A stretch of 64,000 bases of DNA from Coriolopsis trogii (Eukaryota; Basidiomycota; Agaricomycetes; Polyporales; Polyporaceae): NCBI GenBank assembly GCA_020543525.1, contig JAHYIO010000039.1, forward strand, positions 992,001-1,056,000, in the 5' to 3' direction. Shown here in pieces: positions 1-11,306 of the stretch (positions within the stretch are counted from its first letter, which is position 1; each line of letters begins with the position of its first letter). The notes below the pieces were generated by a model. It made no database searches. It was given only the letters and a program-made list of their open reading frames with translations, and was not told the origin of the DNA. Made by a program: the position numbers and the translations under genes.

Positions 1-10
1 ACCGCAAGTC

Positions 11-2159
11 ATGCATCCTCATCCTGTCCCTGAGAGTACTCTTGCTGGTCCAACTCCGCTCTCACCTACTCGGGTTGAGCCAGAAGTTCCTGGCACCCAA
101 TCTCAGGCGCCAACCATTATGCTCGTCCCTACGGCCCCTGAGGAACCCACAGGTCCTCCAAGGACACCACCGCCACATGTAGTGCCTGATCCAGGTGCTC
201 CTCATCGCCCGCAGGAGGTGGCACTCACCTACTCTGGTCCAAGTGATGTTGGTTATGCCGACGCCGAAAGGGAACGCCAAGACCGCTTTGAGGAGCTCGC
301 GCATCATATGGAGGAAACTATCGGTGACCTCCAGGATTCAGAAGAGAAGCGCGAGCGCAACTACCGTGCAAACGAAGAGGAGCGCGAACGCTTCTTCGTC
401 GACAACGAACGGCGGCGCGATCAAGAGGCTATTGAGCGTCGCGACGGCATCTGGCGTGAACTCGAAGACCGTCTGGCAACTCTCCCGCCCGTGGGCGCAT
501 CTCCGTATCTCAGTACGGCTCCGCCCACAGGAGAAGGTGCTATCCCCATGCCTGTTCCCGAGGTTGCGGAGGTGCCGCCGCAGACTCTGGCTCCCACAAT
601 GCCCATCGAAGCGGACGCGCAGTCTATCGTTGAGACCATGCGAACGGCGGCGTCGATGCACGCTTCCGAGATCCAGGAGATCGTTCGTCTGGAGCGTGAG
701 GAGCTGCAACGCGAACGGGAGGCCGCACAGGCCGAACGGGAGCGTGCGCAAGCTGAGCAGGCTGCTGAGCACGCGCGCATGCACGAGGAGTATCAAGCCC
801 ATATCCGCTCGCTCGAGGCTGAATTGCAGGCTGTTCGGAAGGAGTTGGAGGACGAGAAGATGGCCAGGGCGACCGAGGAGGCGGAGCGACGGGAGAGGGA
901 GCGCGCGGAGATGCTCGAGCACAGCGACCTCATGCGCAACCAGCTGGGCGACCTCACCAACCTCGTCACAGAGCAGCGAGAAGAGCTGTCGCAGAAGCGT
1001 CAGGTTTCGGATGAGCGATGGAACATCAAGCAGCAGCGGTGGGAGCAGAAGGACGAGGAGGACGCGCAAACGCGTAACATGCTCCAACAGATCCTCGAAA
1101 ACCAGGCTCAGATGCTCAACGACCACACGCAATCTAAGCAGGAGCTCCTGGAGGAGATGAGAGCGCGTATGTTCTTCTCTGAGTTGTCCTACGTTATGAC
1201 GCCTGATCAACCGTGTAGATCAACGAGCTGCGTTGGACGCTATCGAGCAACAGCGCGCGGCGTATGAAGGTACCATCCGAGAGATGGCGGAAGGCAAGTT
1301 GGGACTCGTCAATGTATGTTCATCCACACTAACCACCACATCTGTAGCATGGCGCGCCGATTGCGAGCAGCGTAAGCAGGAGACCATCGACGCAGTCAAG
1401 GCGACCGCGAACGAACAGGTGCCTTACAATGTCCAGGGCGTAAGTTGTTGCCTTGCATGCGCCAGTCACGAGTGTTGACCACGTGGCCCGCAGTACCTGG
1501 ACGAGTTCAGTCGCTCCTTGGCCACTGAAGTTCGCATGCTCCTGAGCGAGGTGGGCAAACTTCGGGAAGACAAGAGAAACCTCGAATAGTAAGTCTTGTT
1601 ATGATTCCGTCAAGGCTTCGGCTCCTTACTGACATTCGTTACTCAGTCAAATCGGGGATCTCCTCACCTTCAAGGCCAAGTTCGGACCCGGCGGCGAGTA
1701 CGATCCCTCCTGGTATGTCTGGCGTGACACTCTGGATGACATGTTACTGAGGATGAGCTGCAGGAAACCGGCGATGACGTGCGTGCCCACCGACGCAGCG
1801 CCTGCCCCCGAGGCTCCTCCGCCCGAGCCAGAGCCCGAGGTACCTCAGCCAGCTCCGAGTGCCTGGCGTACGATCAACACTCGTCAGCCGCGGCGCTCGC
1901 GGAGGTCGGCTGCAGCTGCAGCTCCGCCGCCGCCGCCGCCTGCTCCCGAGCCTGTGCCGACGACGCAATCCTGGGCGACGTGGCAACGTGAGTGATTCGA
2001 GGCTGCAGAAGCGTGTTGGTGGTACTGACACAGTTCACAGCGAACCCCGCATTCCAACCATCTCCTCCCATCCAACCCGTCGAGCACCTGCTCGCGCCTC
2101 CTCAGGGAAGCCCTGGGTTGTTTGGGCCTCGCTCTCCTCGCGATTCCCTCCGTGCGTGA
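11..2159 (+). CDS. Uncharacterised coiled-coil protein with proline-rich ends (possibly 5'-partial)
   Basis: I do not recognise this gene. The N-terminal 70 residues or so are rich in Pro, Ser and Thr. From about residue 85 to 390 the protein is highly charged (runs of ER, RE and EA) and should form a long coiled coil. Downstream exons continue the Glu/Arg-rich pattern and end in a Pro/Ala-rich tail with short poly-Ala and poly-Pro runs. About five short introns with GT-AG ends interrupt it (for example 1167-1218), and the last exon ends at a TGA at 2157-2159. The first ATG is only 10 bases from the window edge and the frame is open upstream, so the true start may lie outside. A structural or scaffold role would be inference from the coiled coil only. 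It converges on the next gene, which lies on the opposite strand. Confidence 0.6.
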
Positions 2160-2408
2160 ACGAGTACTGACGGACACTGACATCATCACTGTACATTACT
2201 TACGCTACGACCGCGCTGACCTGCTCACGACATCACGCTGCTCTCATTTGGATTGGATCCTGCATTTCACGACATGTTTCTGCGATCTATGTTGTTATAT
2301 CTTGCGCATACTATGCTTGTATCATATACCTCTATGCTTCTACGACTGTAATGACAACGTTAATGTCCCCCATTCGGGAGTCGAGTGTGTGCTCCTGCTA
2401 GTCGATGG

Positions 2409-3023
2409 TCATATAGGGATGTACGCGCTAATCGTACCCTCCACAAGTGGTCCGTACTGGTGAAACTTGTTCGTCCATAGCCTGAACCAGATGGGTGCGA
2501 AGAGCAATCCATACCCGCAGCCTACACCGACCTGAGGCCACGTATGGTGACCAAGCCATATTCTCGACAATGCTATTGTCGTCGCGAGAGGTACAGCAAT
2601 AAAGGGGGCGAGGGTGTTCGCGCCTGGCGGAAGAGTTGGGTGGGTTGGCAAGTACAAGCACGCGAGCGTTATGTAGGTCGCGAAGTATGTGATGACTGCA
2701 GAGTGGGTACTCGGCATCCTGCGCAACGCGCCCATACTCGCTCAGAATCCAACCGCGGTCCTGTCTAGAGCGAGAACGCACCCGTATGTCTTCTTGCGCC
2801 TCCCGTTGACGGTCACGGCAGGGCGCGGTTGGCGGAGGCAGCGCTTGAGGATCTTGACTGTGATCGAGCAGAGGACCGCGCCCGCCGCGAAGTATGCAGC
2901 ACCCGGGGAGCGCGTGTATACGATGAACGTTCCGGTGAGGGTGGTCACTATTGCGTTCGTCTGCGAAATGAGGACGGGTAGGGTGACATCGTGCGCAGCG
3001 GGGACGTGCCTTGTCGAGCGCAT
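2409..3023 (-). CDS. CAX4: Dolichyldiphosphatase-like PAP2 phosphatase
   Basis: Predicted ER membrane enzyme that removes phosphate from dolichyl diphosphate released during N-glycosylation, recycling the lipid carrier. All three PAP2 motifs are visible. The first is K-x6-RP in KILKRCLRQPRP. The second is GMPSTHSA, created by splicing a 62-nt intron (2719-2781 approximately) so that TYG joins MPSTHS. The third is SRIWLGHHTWPQ. The last position of the third motif is Gln instead of the usual PAP2 Asp, a substitution typical of the Cax4/DOLPP1 branch, which supports this call over other lipid phosphatases. Hydrophobic segments surround the motifs. The start is uncertain: the ATG at 3023 is in frame with the motifs, while another ATG near 3070 opens a different frame that I could not join by a plausible intron. 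The protein is compact, near 185 residues. Confidence 0.75.
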
Positions 3024-3584
3024 ACAGCCACCAGGATAGTGTCGCGCTGTTCTCTTCGTTGTGTGACATGTCTAGAAGGTCTTGTGTGTCGCTCTTAATG
3101 GTGAGGCATGCAGAGTTTGCAGACGGGCGAGGATGATGGGGGTAGTGGTCAGATGTGGGGAGTGACGGACGCGGTGGACGCGAGGGTTGACAACTTGGAG
3201 GAAACGCCCGTGCGTGCGGCTTGGCTTTGATGACCATCCTCTCTTCCTCTTGAGTTTCATCCGCGACCCCTTTCGTTTGTTTTCTGGATCTGTTGGACTC
3301 GAGAGGGAGTGTAGGCTGAACATTGACTGGCTTAGGTGCGTATGCTAGCGTTGGCTTTGCTTGCACATATTCATGGTCCTCGAACACTTCCCCGCATATG
3401 TTGGATGCCTTCCTCAGTTGCTTCCGCCATCGGACCCTTGGTCTTCTCTCCGTAGGGCCACTACAGCTTTACACGAACAAACCAGGTGCGTGAACGATAC
3501 TGAGCCCCTTATGTGATGTGTATGAATGACAGCAATAATTGGATATGTTCCTAGTCCCTATCTCTCACCTCCGTGTAGGCCGTC
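3024..3584. promoter_or_regulatory. Divergent intergenic region
   Basis: About 560 bases separate the divergently transcribed dolichyldiphosphatase-like and zinc-transporter genes and presumably hold both promoters. On the minus strand a frame rich in Lys, Glu and Pro is open through much of it (about 3387 to 3070). It has no convincing start or splice junction to the enzyme, so I do not call it a gene. No clear TATA box was seen. Confidence 0.35.
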
Positions 3585-6131
3585 ATGGCGCCTTCAGCGA
3601 GTATACCCGTCAATGGAACGATGCATAGGAGAAAGTCTAGCAAGGACGAAGATGATGATAGCGTGCTCACCTTCCCTCCCTCTCAGTCACCTCCTGCGAC
3701 AGCTCCGCTCTCTCAAGGATTCACCCTGAACGGCCCTGTGGGTGCGGAGAATGGCGGATTGGCACCTCCGCCTTCACGCTCACGCGTTACTTCTACACCT
3801 CCAGCAATCAACGTATCACAAGCCGTATCTGGACACCCAGCATCCGCTGGTCCTTACCGCACCACGTTCTCCGTCCCCCGTCCCCCGTCTCTGAACGGTG
3901 CACCTTCGTTTGGACATCCTAATGGCCGCCATCAACCACCAGCTATGCGCCAGTCCTTTTCTCTCCCCTCTAACTCTCATTCACGTACGCGTTCAATATC
4001 GGGCCCCTTCTCCCCAATCACACCCTCGCCCCTCTCGTCGTCTTTTCCTCCCCAGCAGCTCTCTATGCCACCTCCCAACAGCAAGTTTCCCTCCTCCCAC
4101 ACCGCCCCGGAACTCCATCAACCAAACTCACCTGTCGAGAACGGCCCTGGAATGGCCGCCCCACCTCGGCGTCACTCGCGCATCCACTCGCGCAACCTCT
4201 CCGTATACTTCCCTCGGCCCGGCTCCCTGCCTGCCACCACTATCGCCGAGGATGGTGCGCAAGAGCTCGACTTCAGTGGCCCGCCCCCGGAAGAGGGCGT
4301 GCCCATACCCAGCGCGTCCCCCGGGCCCGGTCAGCGCACTTTCCGCGAAGGGTTCACATTCGGCGCGCGACTACCGTCGACGACCAATGGCGCGTCTCCA
4401 GGTTCCCCCGCTCTTCAGAGGCAATCGTCGAGCGACGGGGCGTCGCGGCGCGGCCACCATCACAAGCACTCGCTCTCGCACAACTTCTTCTCGTTCCTCG
4501 AGCCGGGCACGCAGAGTGCCCCAGAGGAACTGCACACGCAACCCACACCAGTGCCGGTGAGTCCATGGGCGCCGATCTCGCCCTTCCCGAGCTCGACATC
4601 TGTGGGCTCCCTGGACGAGAAGACGAGTGCGATTGCGAACGGCAGACCTGTCGCCGCGAAGGCACGTGCGAAGAGCCCGATAGGCAAGATTCGCGCGTCG
4701 ACCCATGTTTCGCCTGTGGCGGTCGCAGTGGGAGTTTGGCAGTTTGTGCTCGGCGCGTGGCTCTGGATCACTGGACAGCAGGTCGGGTCACTGTCGTGTA
4801 CGGGGCTGGGGTATTGGGTTGTGTTTGATGCGTTCGGTGTCGCGCTCGGACAGGTCTTGCCAAATTACTTGGCCAGCCCTGCCATGCGCGCCGAGATGCG
4901 ACGACCGTACGGGTGCGTGCGTCGAAGAATATGTGCGTGATGCGGACATTGACATTCTGTGAACGCGTAGGAACGCGCGAGTGGAGACACTATTGACATT
5001 CGCGCAGTCGGTCTACCTGATATTCACGTCTGTATACGTGTGCAAAGAGACCCTGGAACACCTGTTGCTCTCGTCGGGGGAAGGTCATCATCACCACCAC
5101 GGTGACGAGGTGTCTTCGGTGTTTGGGTGCGTGCTTGACTGTATGGTGGTACGACCGAGGTGTTGACGGGTGAACACAGAATCGACTTCCCCGTCCGCTT
5201 GCTATTCATCACTCTCATCTCGCTCCTCTCTACATCTATACTCTTTAGCAATAATGCGAAGCTAGTTAGTAGTAAGTCTTCGAGGTTGTGAACTCGCTAG
5301 CTACAGCTCACCAACTCCTTCCTTATAGCCGCGGGTAACCGTATCCCCTCATTAGCATCCTTGCTCCCGGCACGCTCTCGATATCGCACGTCTGCGCTCG
5401 CTTACCCCGCCCCGCTCACCAACTTGCTCACCAACCCATACGCACTTGCGCCTGTATCATTTGCGCTCTCCATACTCTGTACCGCACTTTTCATCCCTGC
5501 GTACGTATCCGAACATATTTGCTACGCGTCACACGTCGAGCTGAACTTGCGCCGACTGTAGACCTCACCATCGTCCACTCGACCTCATCCTCGCTGGGGT
5601 AGAGACCACAGTCACGTTCAACATCGCATACCGCGCCGCTGTCGCGCTCGGAGCCGTCCTCCTCCAAACGTCCCCAGTACGGGGACTTGCGGGCGGGCGC
5701 ATGGAGGCTTTCCTCCGGGCCATGCGCGAGGTGAGCACCCCACCGCTTCTTTCCCTCTACCATTCGTAGATCCTGAAGCACGAGTTGTCCTACGCGCGCA
5801 GATCGAACGCCATCCCCAAGTCCTCCACCTGCCCGCCCCGCACATCTGGCAGCTCACGCCGAGTCTGGCCGTCTCGGACGCGGACGCGCCGTCGCCGTAC
5901 GCGCTGAACGGGGCGGCGGCGCAGGTCGCGCTGGAGAAGGCACAAGGGCCTGCGCAGTCCCTCGTCGTCACGCTGGAGCTGCACGTCCGGCACGATCTGG
6001 AGGACGCAGAGGTGCTCCGGCTGACGCGATGGGCATGGGAGCGGTGCGTGCATGCGCTGCACTTTGGCACGCGCGGAGGGGAGGGGGGCGAGGGTGAGGC
6101 CGAGGTCACGGTCGGAATTGTTAAGGGATAG
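3585..6131 (+). CDS. ZRG17: CDF zinc transporter subunit, Zrg17-like
   Basis: Cation diffusion facilitator expected in the secretory-pathway membrane, where the Zrg17 branch pairs with an Msc2/Cis4 partner to move zinc into the ER or Golgi. The first 350 residues are a long Ser/Pro-rich cytosolic region with a His patch ([17 protein letters not shown]) before the membrane domain. Membrane segments follow ([34 protein letters not shown]). After the first intron comes the family signature [18 protein letters not shown], then a His-rich loop ([11 protein letters not shown]). The next exons give segments around [12 protein letters not shown] and [11 protein letters not shown], and a C-terminal domain with [12 protein letters not shown] and [13 protein letters not shown]. 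Five short introns are needed (first about 4914-4971). The start ATG at 3585 has a good context (gtcATGG). The usual HxxxD metal site is not evident in the second membrane segment, as in non-transporting CDF partners. Confidence 0.82.
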
Positions 6132-6351
6132 GGTAGGGTAGGATAGGATAAGAGCAGTCGATGAGATTGATACGCACGCGTGTGGTTTGTGGTGGGTGTT
6201 TGCTGCTCGTAGGCATTAGTTGTATATACACATACATACCCGCGACAAGCACGTGCAATTCTCAATGTATGCCGACAGTAATGATGTTTGCCCCAATGGC
6301 AAAGTCGATGCATATGAGAAGAGGAGATACGACGAGACACAGCGAAGCGTT

Positions 6352-7940
6352 CTACTTCTTCGCCTTCTCCTTGCCTTTGCCCTTGCCCTTCCCGAACGAC
6401 TTGCCCTCGAAACCTGGACGGCCCTTGTCCTTTGGCTTCGTCCGGACGCCTTTCCGTCTGTCGTTCCTCCGCTCTGCGCGTGCCGCGATGTTGTCCGACC
6501 GTTTCTTCTGGCGGGTGGCCATAGAGACGTGAAGCTGCTCTTTCCGCTCCTCCCTGTTGCGCCCCGGTCCATGTCAGCCGTGATTTCGGAGCGTCAATGA
6601 CAGGAACGACCGGTACGCACCAAGACTTTTTGCTCTTTTGCTTCTGCTTCTCTTTCCGCTTGACCGCTTTCTTCAGCCGCGCCTCGTCGTCGTGAACCTT
6701 AACACCTTCGACGCGCGCACTGGCCTTTTCCCACTTCTCCTTCTCTGCGCGCGCGGCGCGCTCCTCTTCTGGGAGGGCCGCGAGCTTCTCTTTGTGTGCG
6801 GCGAGCTGTGCGAGGGCTTGTGTCGGGTTTGAGGCAGTGGTGGGGAGCGACTTCTTCAGCTTGGCCTTCGCGGTTTGGGCAGATGTGGAGGGGCCTCCAG
6901 ATGAGAGGTTGGAGAAGGTGACGGAGGTGAGCTTCGAAGCTGGCCCACCGTGAGGCCCCGTGCCAGTGGTATCGGGTACAAGCAGCTGGGTCTATGGAAA
7001 TCATGAGCACGTCTCAACGAACGCTCCCGGCGAGTCGAACCGTTCGAAAGAAACGCACCTTCGTTGTCGGGCCTCTCTGTTGTTGCTGTTGCTGTTGCTT
7101 CTCCTTCTCCTTGCCCTTGTCTTTTCCCTTTCCCTTCCGCTCCTCCTCCCGCCTGATTTTCTCCTTCGTCTCCTTCCGCCGCCGCTCGCGCATCGCCGCA
7201 CGCTGTCGCCTGCGCTCCTCCAGCAGCTCGTCCCTGCTCCCAGCCTCGCCGCCCGTCGTCCAGTTCCCTCTGCCCTTTCCCCTCGACCGCAGCTGAGCCA
7301 TTCGTGCATGCAACTTCTCCCTCAGCGCCTGTATGCCACCCGACTCGGGCATGGGCACGGGGGGAGCATCGTCGTCCACAGACATAGCATGATCCTCGTC
7401 TCCTTCCTCGTCGTCCGACATGGGCGCGTCAAGATGCACGGCGTCCGAATCGTCATCAGAGTCGTCTTCCTCAAGCACGGCGGCTTTCCGCTTCCCTTTG
7501 CTCTTCGAGCTCTCTTGGGCGCGCGCGGCGAGAGCTTCGTTCTGGAGGTCGAGGACCGTCTTCTGGTTTGCAGGATCGAGCTGCAGTATGCGCGGGTAAA
7601 TACTTGTTCGAGCAAGTAACATGACACGCCACTATGTAGCGATAGGAAGGGGCATACCTTGTCTTTCTTGGCCTTCTTTGAAGCCTCTTTGATCGCTTGC
7701 TTGGGGGCCTTTTGCTTCTTGCTGTTCTTCTGGTATTTTGACGCGTACTGCGTACATCACTGCAGTCAGCTCACTGCGTGTACCGTAGAGACTTGAGAAA
7801 CCTCAGCATGAATGACGCACCTGAGCTTCTGCGTCGTCCGTTACGAGATAATACTTTGCAGGTATCAGCTTGAGCAGAGACTCGAACGTCTCATTGTGTT
7901 TTTCCAACGATTCGTGTAGCACAGATGTGGCCGTCGGCAT
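6352..7940 (-). CDS. RRP14: SURF6/Rrp14 ribosome biogenesis protein
   Basis: Nucleolar protein of the SURF6 family, needed for early pre-rRNA processing and assembly of both subunits. The N-terminal exon ([21 protein letters not shown]) matches the Rrp14 N-terminal motif, in which an amphipathic helix precedes IPAKYY. A Lys-rich exon and an acidic stretch follow ([13 protein letters not shown]). The SURF6 core then begins around [18 protein letters not shown] and runs through a Glu/Arg/Lys-rich helix with a run of seven Gln. The C-terminal half ([20 protein letters not shown], then a strongly basic tail ending [12 protein letters not shown]) is typical and carries nuclear localisation signals. 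Four short introns are inferred. The start at 7940 is the only ATG that gives the conserved N-terminus. It converges with the zinc transporter gene, 220 bases away, and diverges from the PTPA gene, sharing a promoter region of about 220 bases. Confidence 0.85.
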
Positions 7941-8158
7941 GATCAGAATGATGCGGCGAGTAAATACGCAAGAATGAACACGCCGAGGACGGGAAGGAGA
8001 GGCTCGAGAGTCGAGAGCAGGCGGTGGCAGAAACAGGAAAAGTTCGTAGACGCCCATTGAATCCCGTGCGATCATGCCCCGGTAGGCGCCCACTGGACCA
8101 GACCCGCCTGAGACTGGGGCACTCGACCGCACTCCAGTCTTTATCATCGTCGGCGACC

Positions 8159-9719
8159 ATGGCGGACTCCACAGACTCGGCATCCTCCACTACTACCACT
8201 AGCAACGACTCGAACACCACGACAATGTACTTTCCGCCGCGCAAGGTGATTCTGACGAAGGAGAACCTCGAGGCGTTCCAACAATCCAAGACACACGAAA
8301 CGATCGTTTCGTATATTAACACGCTCAACGAGTCTATTGTGGGCGTGAAGCTCACAGACGACGTACCGGTCTCTAGTGTGCGTAAGTCTCCTCTCGTTGC
8401 ATGCATCGTGCCCGTGGGGCGTCGTCTAACTGCAGTGGGCAGAGCGTACAAGCCGTGCTGGAGGTACTCGACAAGGTTGAGCAGACGGCCAAGAGCATAC
8501 CGCCAGTGGACAACAAGGCGTCGAGATTCGGGAATCCCGCGTTCCGGACGTTCTACGACAAGGTTTCGGAGGTGTGTGGCTCTCTAAATCTGCTTGGTCT
8601 TCATACGTCCTCCAACTTGGATGATAGCTCGCACCGGAGTTCCACAAGTCTATTCCTGGACTACCCGAGGCTGCGATCCCAGAAGTCAGCGTGTACTTTA
8701 CGGAGGCATGGGGCAACAGATCCCGGATCGACTATGGCAGCGGCATGGAACTCAACTTCTTATGCTGGATGTACGTCATTCTGCCTCATTATGTTCTCTA
8801 TTGTGTTGATTTTGTGACGACATCGGCTGCGTGTTTAGGATTTGCTTGGAGAAACTGAATGTCTTCCAGGAGGGTGACCACGTTGCTTTAGTGATCAGAG
8901 TTTTCTGGAGGTAGGTCTTTATTGCCGTCTTAGAGTACGGTTTCCCTGCCATGGCCACTCATGCGCGTTGTGCAGGTATATCCAAGTAATGCGTGTCCTT
9001 CAGTCGACATATTGGCTTGAACCAGCTGGGTCGCATGGCGTGTGGGGCTTGGACGATTATCACTTCCTACCCTTCCTATGGGGAGCTGCGCAGCTTCGAG
9101 GTACATACCCTGTCCGTACTTTATGTAGCTCGCTGATCGCGGCGCATATACGCGCTAACAGGGCACAAGTACATCCGTCCAAAGTCAATACATGACGCCG
9201 AGACAACAGAAGAGTTTTCGAAACACTACATGTATCTCGCATGTATCCAGTTCATCAACTCGGTACGTCCCAGAGCCTTATATTGCGTTCGCATGCGTCC
9301 TCACGAGCACGCCTGTCTACCAGGTGAAGACCGCCTCCCTCCGTTGGCACTCCCCCATGCTGGACGACATCTCCGCCGTCAAGACGTGGGACAAGGTCAA
9401 CTCGGGCCTCATCAAGATGTACCTCGCCGAGGTCCTCGGCAAGCTCCCCGTCATGCAACACTTCCTTTTTGGCTCCATCCTCGCCTGGGACGGCCCCCTG
9501 CCCCACCCGCCGATCGGCGCGCCTGGGGCGGACGACGCCCACTGGGGCCATACGCACGCCATGACCGAGCGCGGCGGCGTCGGGCAGCTCCAGAACGGGT
9601 GGGGCGACTGTTGTGGGATTCCCATTCCCTCTGCGTTTGCGGCGGCGCAGGCTGAGACGGGGAAGAGGCCTGGCGTGCCGCTCGCCGGTCCTGGCATCCG
9701 TCCAGTGCCGTTCGATTAA
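8159..9719 (+). CDS. PTPA: PP2A activator (PTPA, peptidyl-prolyl isomerase)
   Basis: Phosphotyrosyl phosphatase activator, the Rrd1/Rrd2 family. It helps load active-site metals into the PP2A catalytic subunit and has prolyl isomerase activity in the cytosol and nucleus. Family landmarks appear in order. They are TYINTLN-like [16 protein letters not shown] near residue 50, then [11 protein letters not shown] and [12 protein letters not shown]. Next come [28 protein letters not shown], and the long last exon with [20 protein letters not shown], then [18 protein letters not shown] near the end. About seven introns of 50-60 nt are inferred. The protein ends with a short Gly/Pro tail ([10 protein letters not shown]). 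The start ATG lies in a favourable context (accATGG) after a Ser/Thr-rich leader. I cannot decide between the Rrd1 and Rrd2 orthologues from the sequence alone. Confidence 0.9.
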
Positions 9720-10485
9720 AGTGAAGAGCCTAGCGCGAAGAACGATAGGATATGGATGCATGGACTGGTGATGTACGATGTTTTGCCATCGGCGCAGTGT
9801 ATGACTTGGTCGAGGCGTGTATTCGAACTAGTAGCTGTTCTTTGTTCTCAGGAAGGGCGTTGTAGGCCGTCCCAAGACGGACTTCGTACGCCTCCGGGGT
9901 CTGCGTAAGTCGCGGCGGCGGGACCGATCCCGCCCTCGGTGAGTGTCGTGCGCATTACCCAGCCCATGGTTAACAAGCGGACCCCATACGTCTCCAGCCG
10001 AATTTGATGTTGTTGACACGGAATCCCGATGAGCCAATCAAGAGGCAAGCTTGTTTGATGGTAGGCAGTGGCAGTGTATCATTCCACGGCCTCGAATGTG
10101 GTGCACCCCTCAACGCTGGCCATCTTCCGCGAAGTTCGACCCATACAGCACGGCTCTCTGATTCATGGCTTCGGCCCCTCGTTGGGTCAGAATACGGTGG
10201 GTCTATAGTGGAAACCGTCACTTACCGCAATGAAGCTCGTCCCAGCTAGGCTCGGCGTAACAGCAAGTAGCTGGTGGTCGGCAGATCGCCGTTGCCATAT
10301 TGTTTGACGACAAAGTCGCGTGGGCATCGCTTGATGAGTTTCGAAATCAGCACAACCTTTGCCCGCCCCAGTCGTACGCGACTAACCCCCGTCAACCACA
10401 TATAAAAAGCCTCTCACTGTTGCCCCTTGGATCCTCAGGTTGCCTCAAATCCCAACTAGCGCTTCTCCCCTGTCAGGCTCTCGCC
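9720..10485. other. Intergenic region upstream of the secreted-protein gene
   Basis: About 770 bases with no supported gene. The only clear element is a TATA box near its downstream end, listed separately. Short open frames on both strands have no recognisable content. Confidence 0.4.
10401..10408 (+). promoter_or_regulatory. TATA box
   Basis: The sequence tataaaaa sits 85 bases before the ATG of the small secreted-protein gene, followed by a pyrimidine-rich stretch. This is a normal distance for a fungal TATA promoter. Confidence 0.55.
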
Positions 10486-11148
10486 ATGCGTTTCTCCGTC
10501 GCCGTGTTTACTGCTCTCCTCGGTACTATGGGTGTAATGGCTGGTATGTCACCTCGCCTTCTCCCGTCCGACACGTCCTAACCCTGGCCCGGGCCTCTCT
10601 AGCCGAAGTCAACTCGCCCCAGCCTGGCGCGGTCGTCGACGACACCTTCCCCTTCATATACACCAATCCGGTCAGTCCCCGTCCGAGCTCCATCGTGTCT
10701 CCGACGCTGATACGGGCGACGTGCATGTCCTAGGACCGCAAATCCGCGAGCGACCCCAGATTCGACACCGAGCTCCAGCTCCGGTGGTACAACGACACCA
10801 TCGGCTTCAGAGGCGTCGGCCCAACGCCTCGCTTTGACGCGTCCGGCCAAGTCGCCGAGGGCACGATTGTCATCGACCGCTCCCAGTTCTCGCCCGGGAA
10901 GTACCGTGAGTGTCCGTGCGCCGGGTCGGAGCTGTGCATAACGCTGACTGGTGCCCTGCTGCTGCTCGTCGCTCGCAGAGTTCTTCGTGAGCGAGGTCGG
11001 GTGGTCTCACCCGAATCCCTACGACGGCAGCTTCGAGATTGTTTCGCGCCAGACCCGCATACGACCCTTCGCGGTGTCACCCGAGTCCACATACCTACCT
11101 CGCATATCACATAACGAACCCTCACTCGTTCCACCATCATCCGAGTGA
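10486..11148 (+). CDS. Small secreted protein, 3' end merging into repeats
   Basis: Likely extracellular. The first exon encodes a signal peptide (MRFSVAVFTALLGTMGVMA) cut just before AEVNSPQPG. Three introns follow (about 10544-10602, 10671-10733 and 10906-10979). The mature part is a small beta-rich domain: DTFPFIYTNP, DPRFDTELQLRWYNDT, then FVSEVGWSHPNPYDGSFEIVS. It resembles Agaricomycete secreted proteins of unknown function; I cannot name the family. The C-terminus is doubtful. In the main frame the protein ends at 11148 inside a repeat copy, giving ...SLVPPSSE. A neighbouring frame reads FHHHPSE and, after removal of a perfect 62-nt intron (11151-11212), continues as GTDVQVSGNITLVPPSSE. 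The original 3' end may therefore have been altered by the element next door. A TATA box lies 85 bases upstream. Confidence 0.55.
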
Positions 11149-11151
11149 GGG
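11119..11151 (+). repeat. Repeat copy 1 with perfect hairpin and following intron
   Basis: Copy 1 of a short repeat (shared core 11124-11151) that recurs at 11243-11270 and 12230-12257. In this copy the flanks extend the inverted repeat to ten perfect base pairs (ccctcactcg with cgagtgaggg) around a 13-nt loop. It is the only copy followed by an intron-like sequence, 11151-11212. That sequence has a consensus donor (gg|gtaagt), a branch-site match (gctaac) and an acceptor (acacag). Confidence 0.8.
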
Positions 11152-11212
11152 TAAGTCGCTACACACGTACTACCTACCATGTACTATGCTAACATACGCT
11201 CACCTGACACAG
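11151..11212 (+). other. Intron-like segment absent from the other repeat copies
   Basis: These 62 nt begin gtaagt, contain gctaac about 20 nt before the end, and finish acacag. The length is in the normal range for introns in this window. Deleting them joins gagtgagg to ggactgacgtccagg, exactly the sequence seen uninterrupted in the repeat copies at 11263-11285 and 12250-12272. This is seen directly; that it arose by splicing and reverse transcription is inference. Confidence 0.75.
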
Positions 11213-11227
11213 GGACTGACGTCCAGG

Positions 11228-11293
11228 TGTCAGGTAATATAACACTCGTTCCACCATCATCCGAGTGAGGGGACTGACGTCCAGGTTTTAACA
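11228..11293 (+). repeat. 5' LTR-like repeat
   Basis: 66 bp, TG...CA ends, containing repeat copy 2 without the intron-like segment. The part before it (11213-11227) already repeats the internal motif ggactgacgtccagg, so copies 1 and 2 are arranged in tandem. Confidence 0.6.
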
Positions 11294-11306
11294 GGTTATG
11301 AGCCCC
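11294..11306 (+). other. Candidate primer-binding site (initiator tRNA-Met anticodon arm)
   Basis: ggttatgagcccc abuts the 5' LTR-like repeat. Its complement GGGCTCATAACC matches the conserved anticodon stem-loop of eukaryotic initiator tRNA-Met, including the CAU anticodon. Priming by this half of the tRNA is known for Drosophila copia and yeast Ty5. Confidence 0.55.

Noticed and set aside
338..1210. Long antisense frame opposite the coiled-coil gene
   Set aside because: Mirror of Glu/Arg-rich codons in the sense strand; Leu/Arg-rich composition is typical of such shadows.
1314..1347. 34-nt GT-AG segment in the first gene
   Set aside because: Too short for an intron, and the frame reads through it without a stop, so it is probably coding.
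2428..3387. Long minus-strand frame overlapping the dolichyldiphosphatase gene
   Set aside because: It begins at a GTG, not ATG, and its downstream part is the wrong-frame shadow of the PAP2 coding sequence. No intron of correct phase joins its upstream half to the PAP2 frame.
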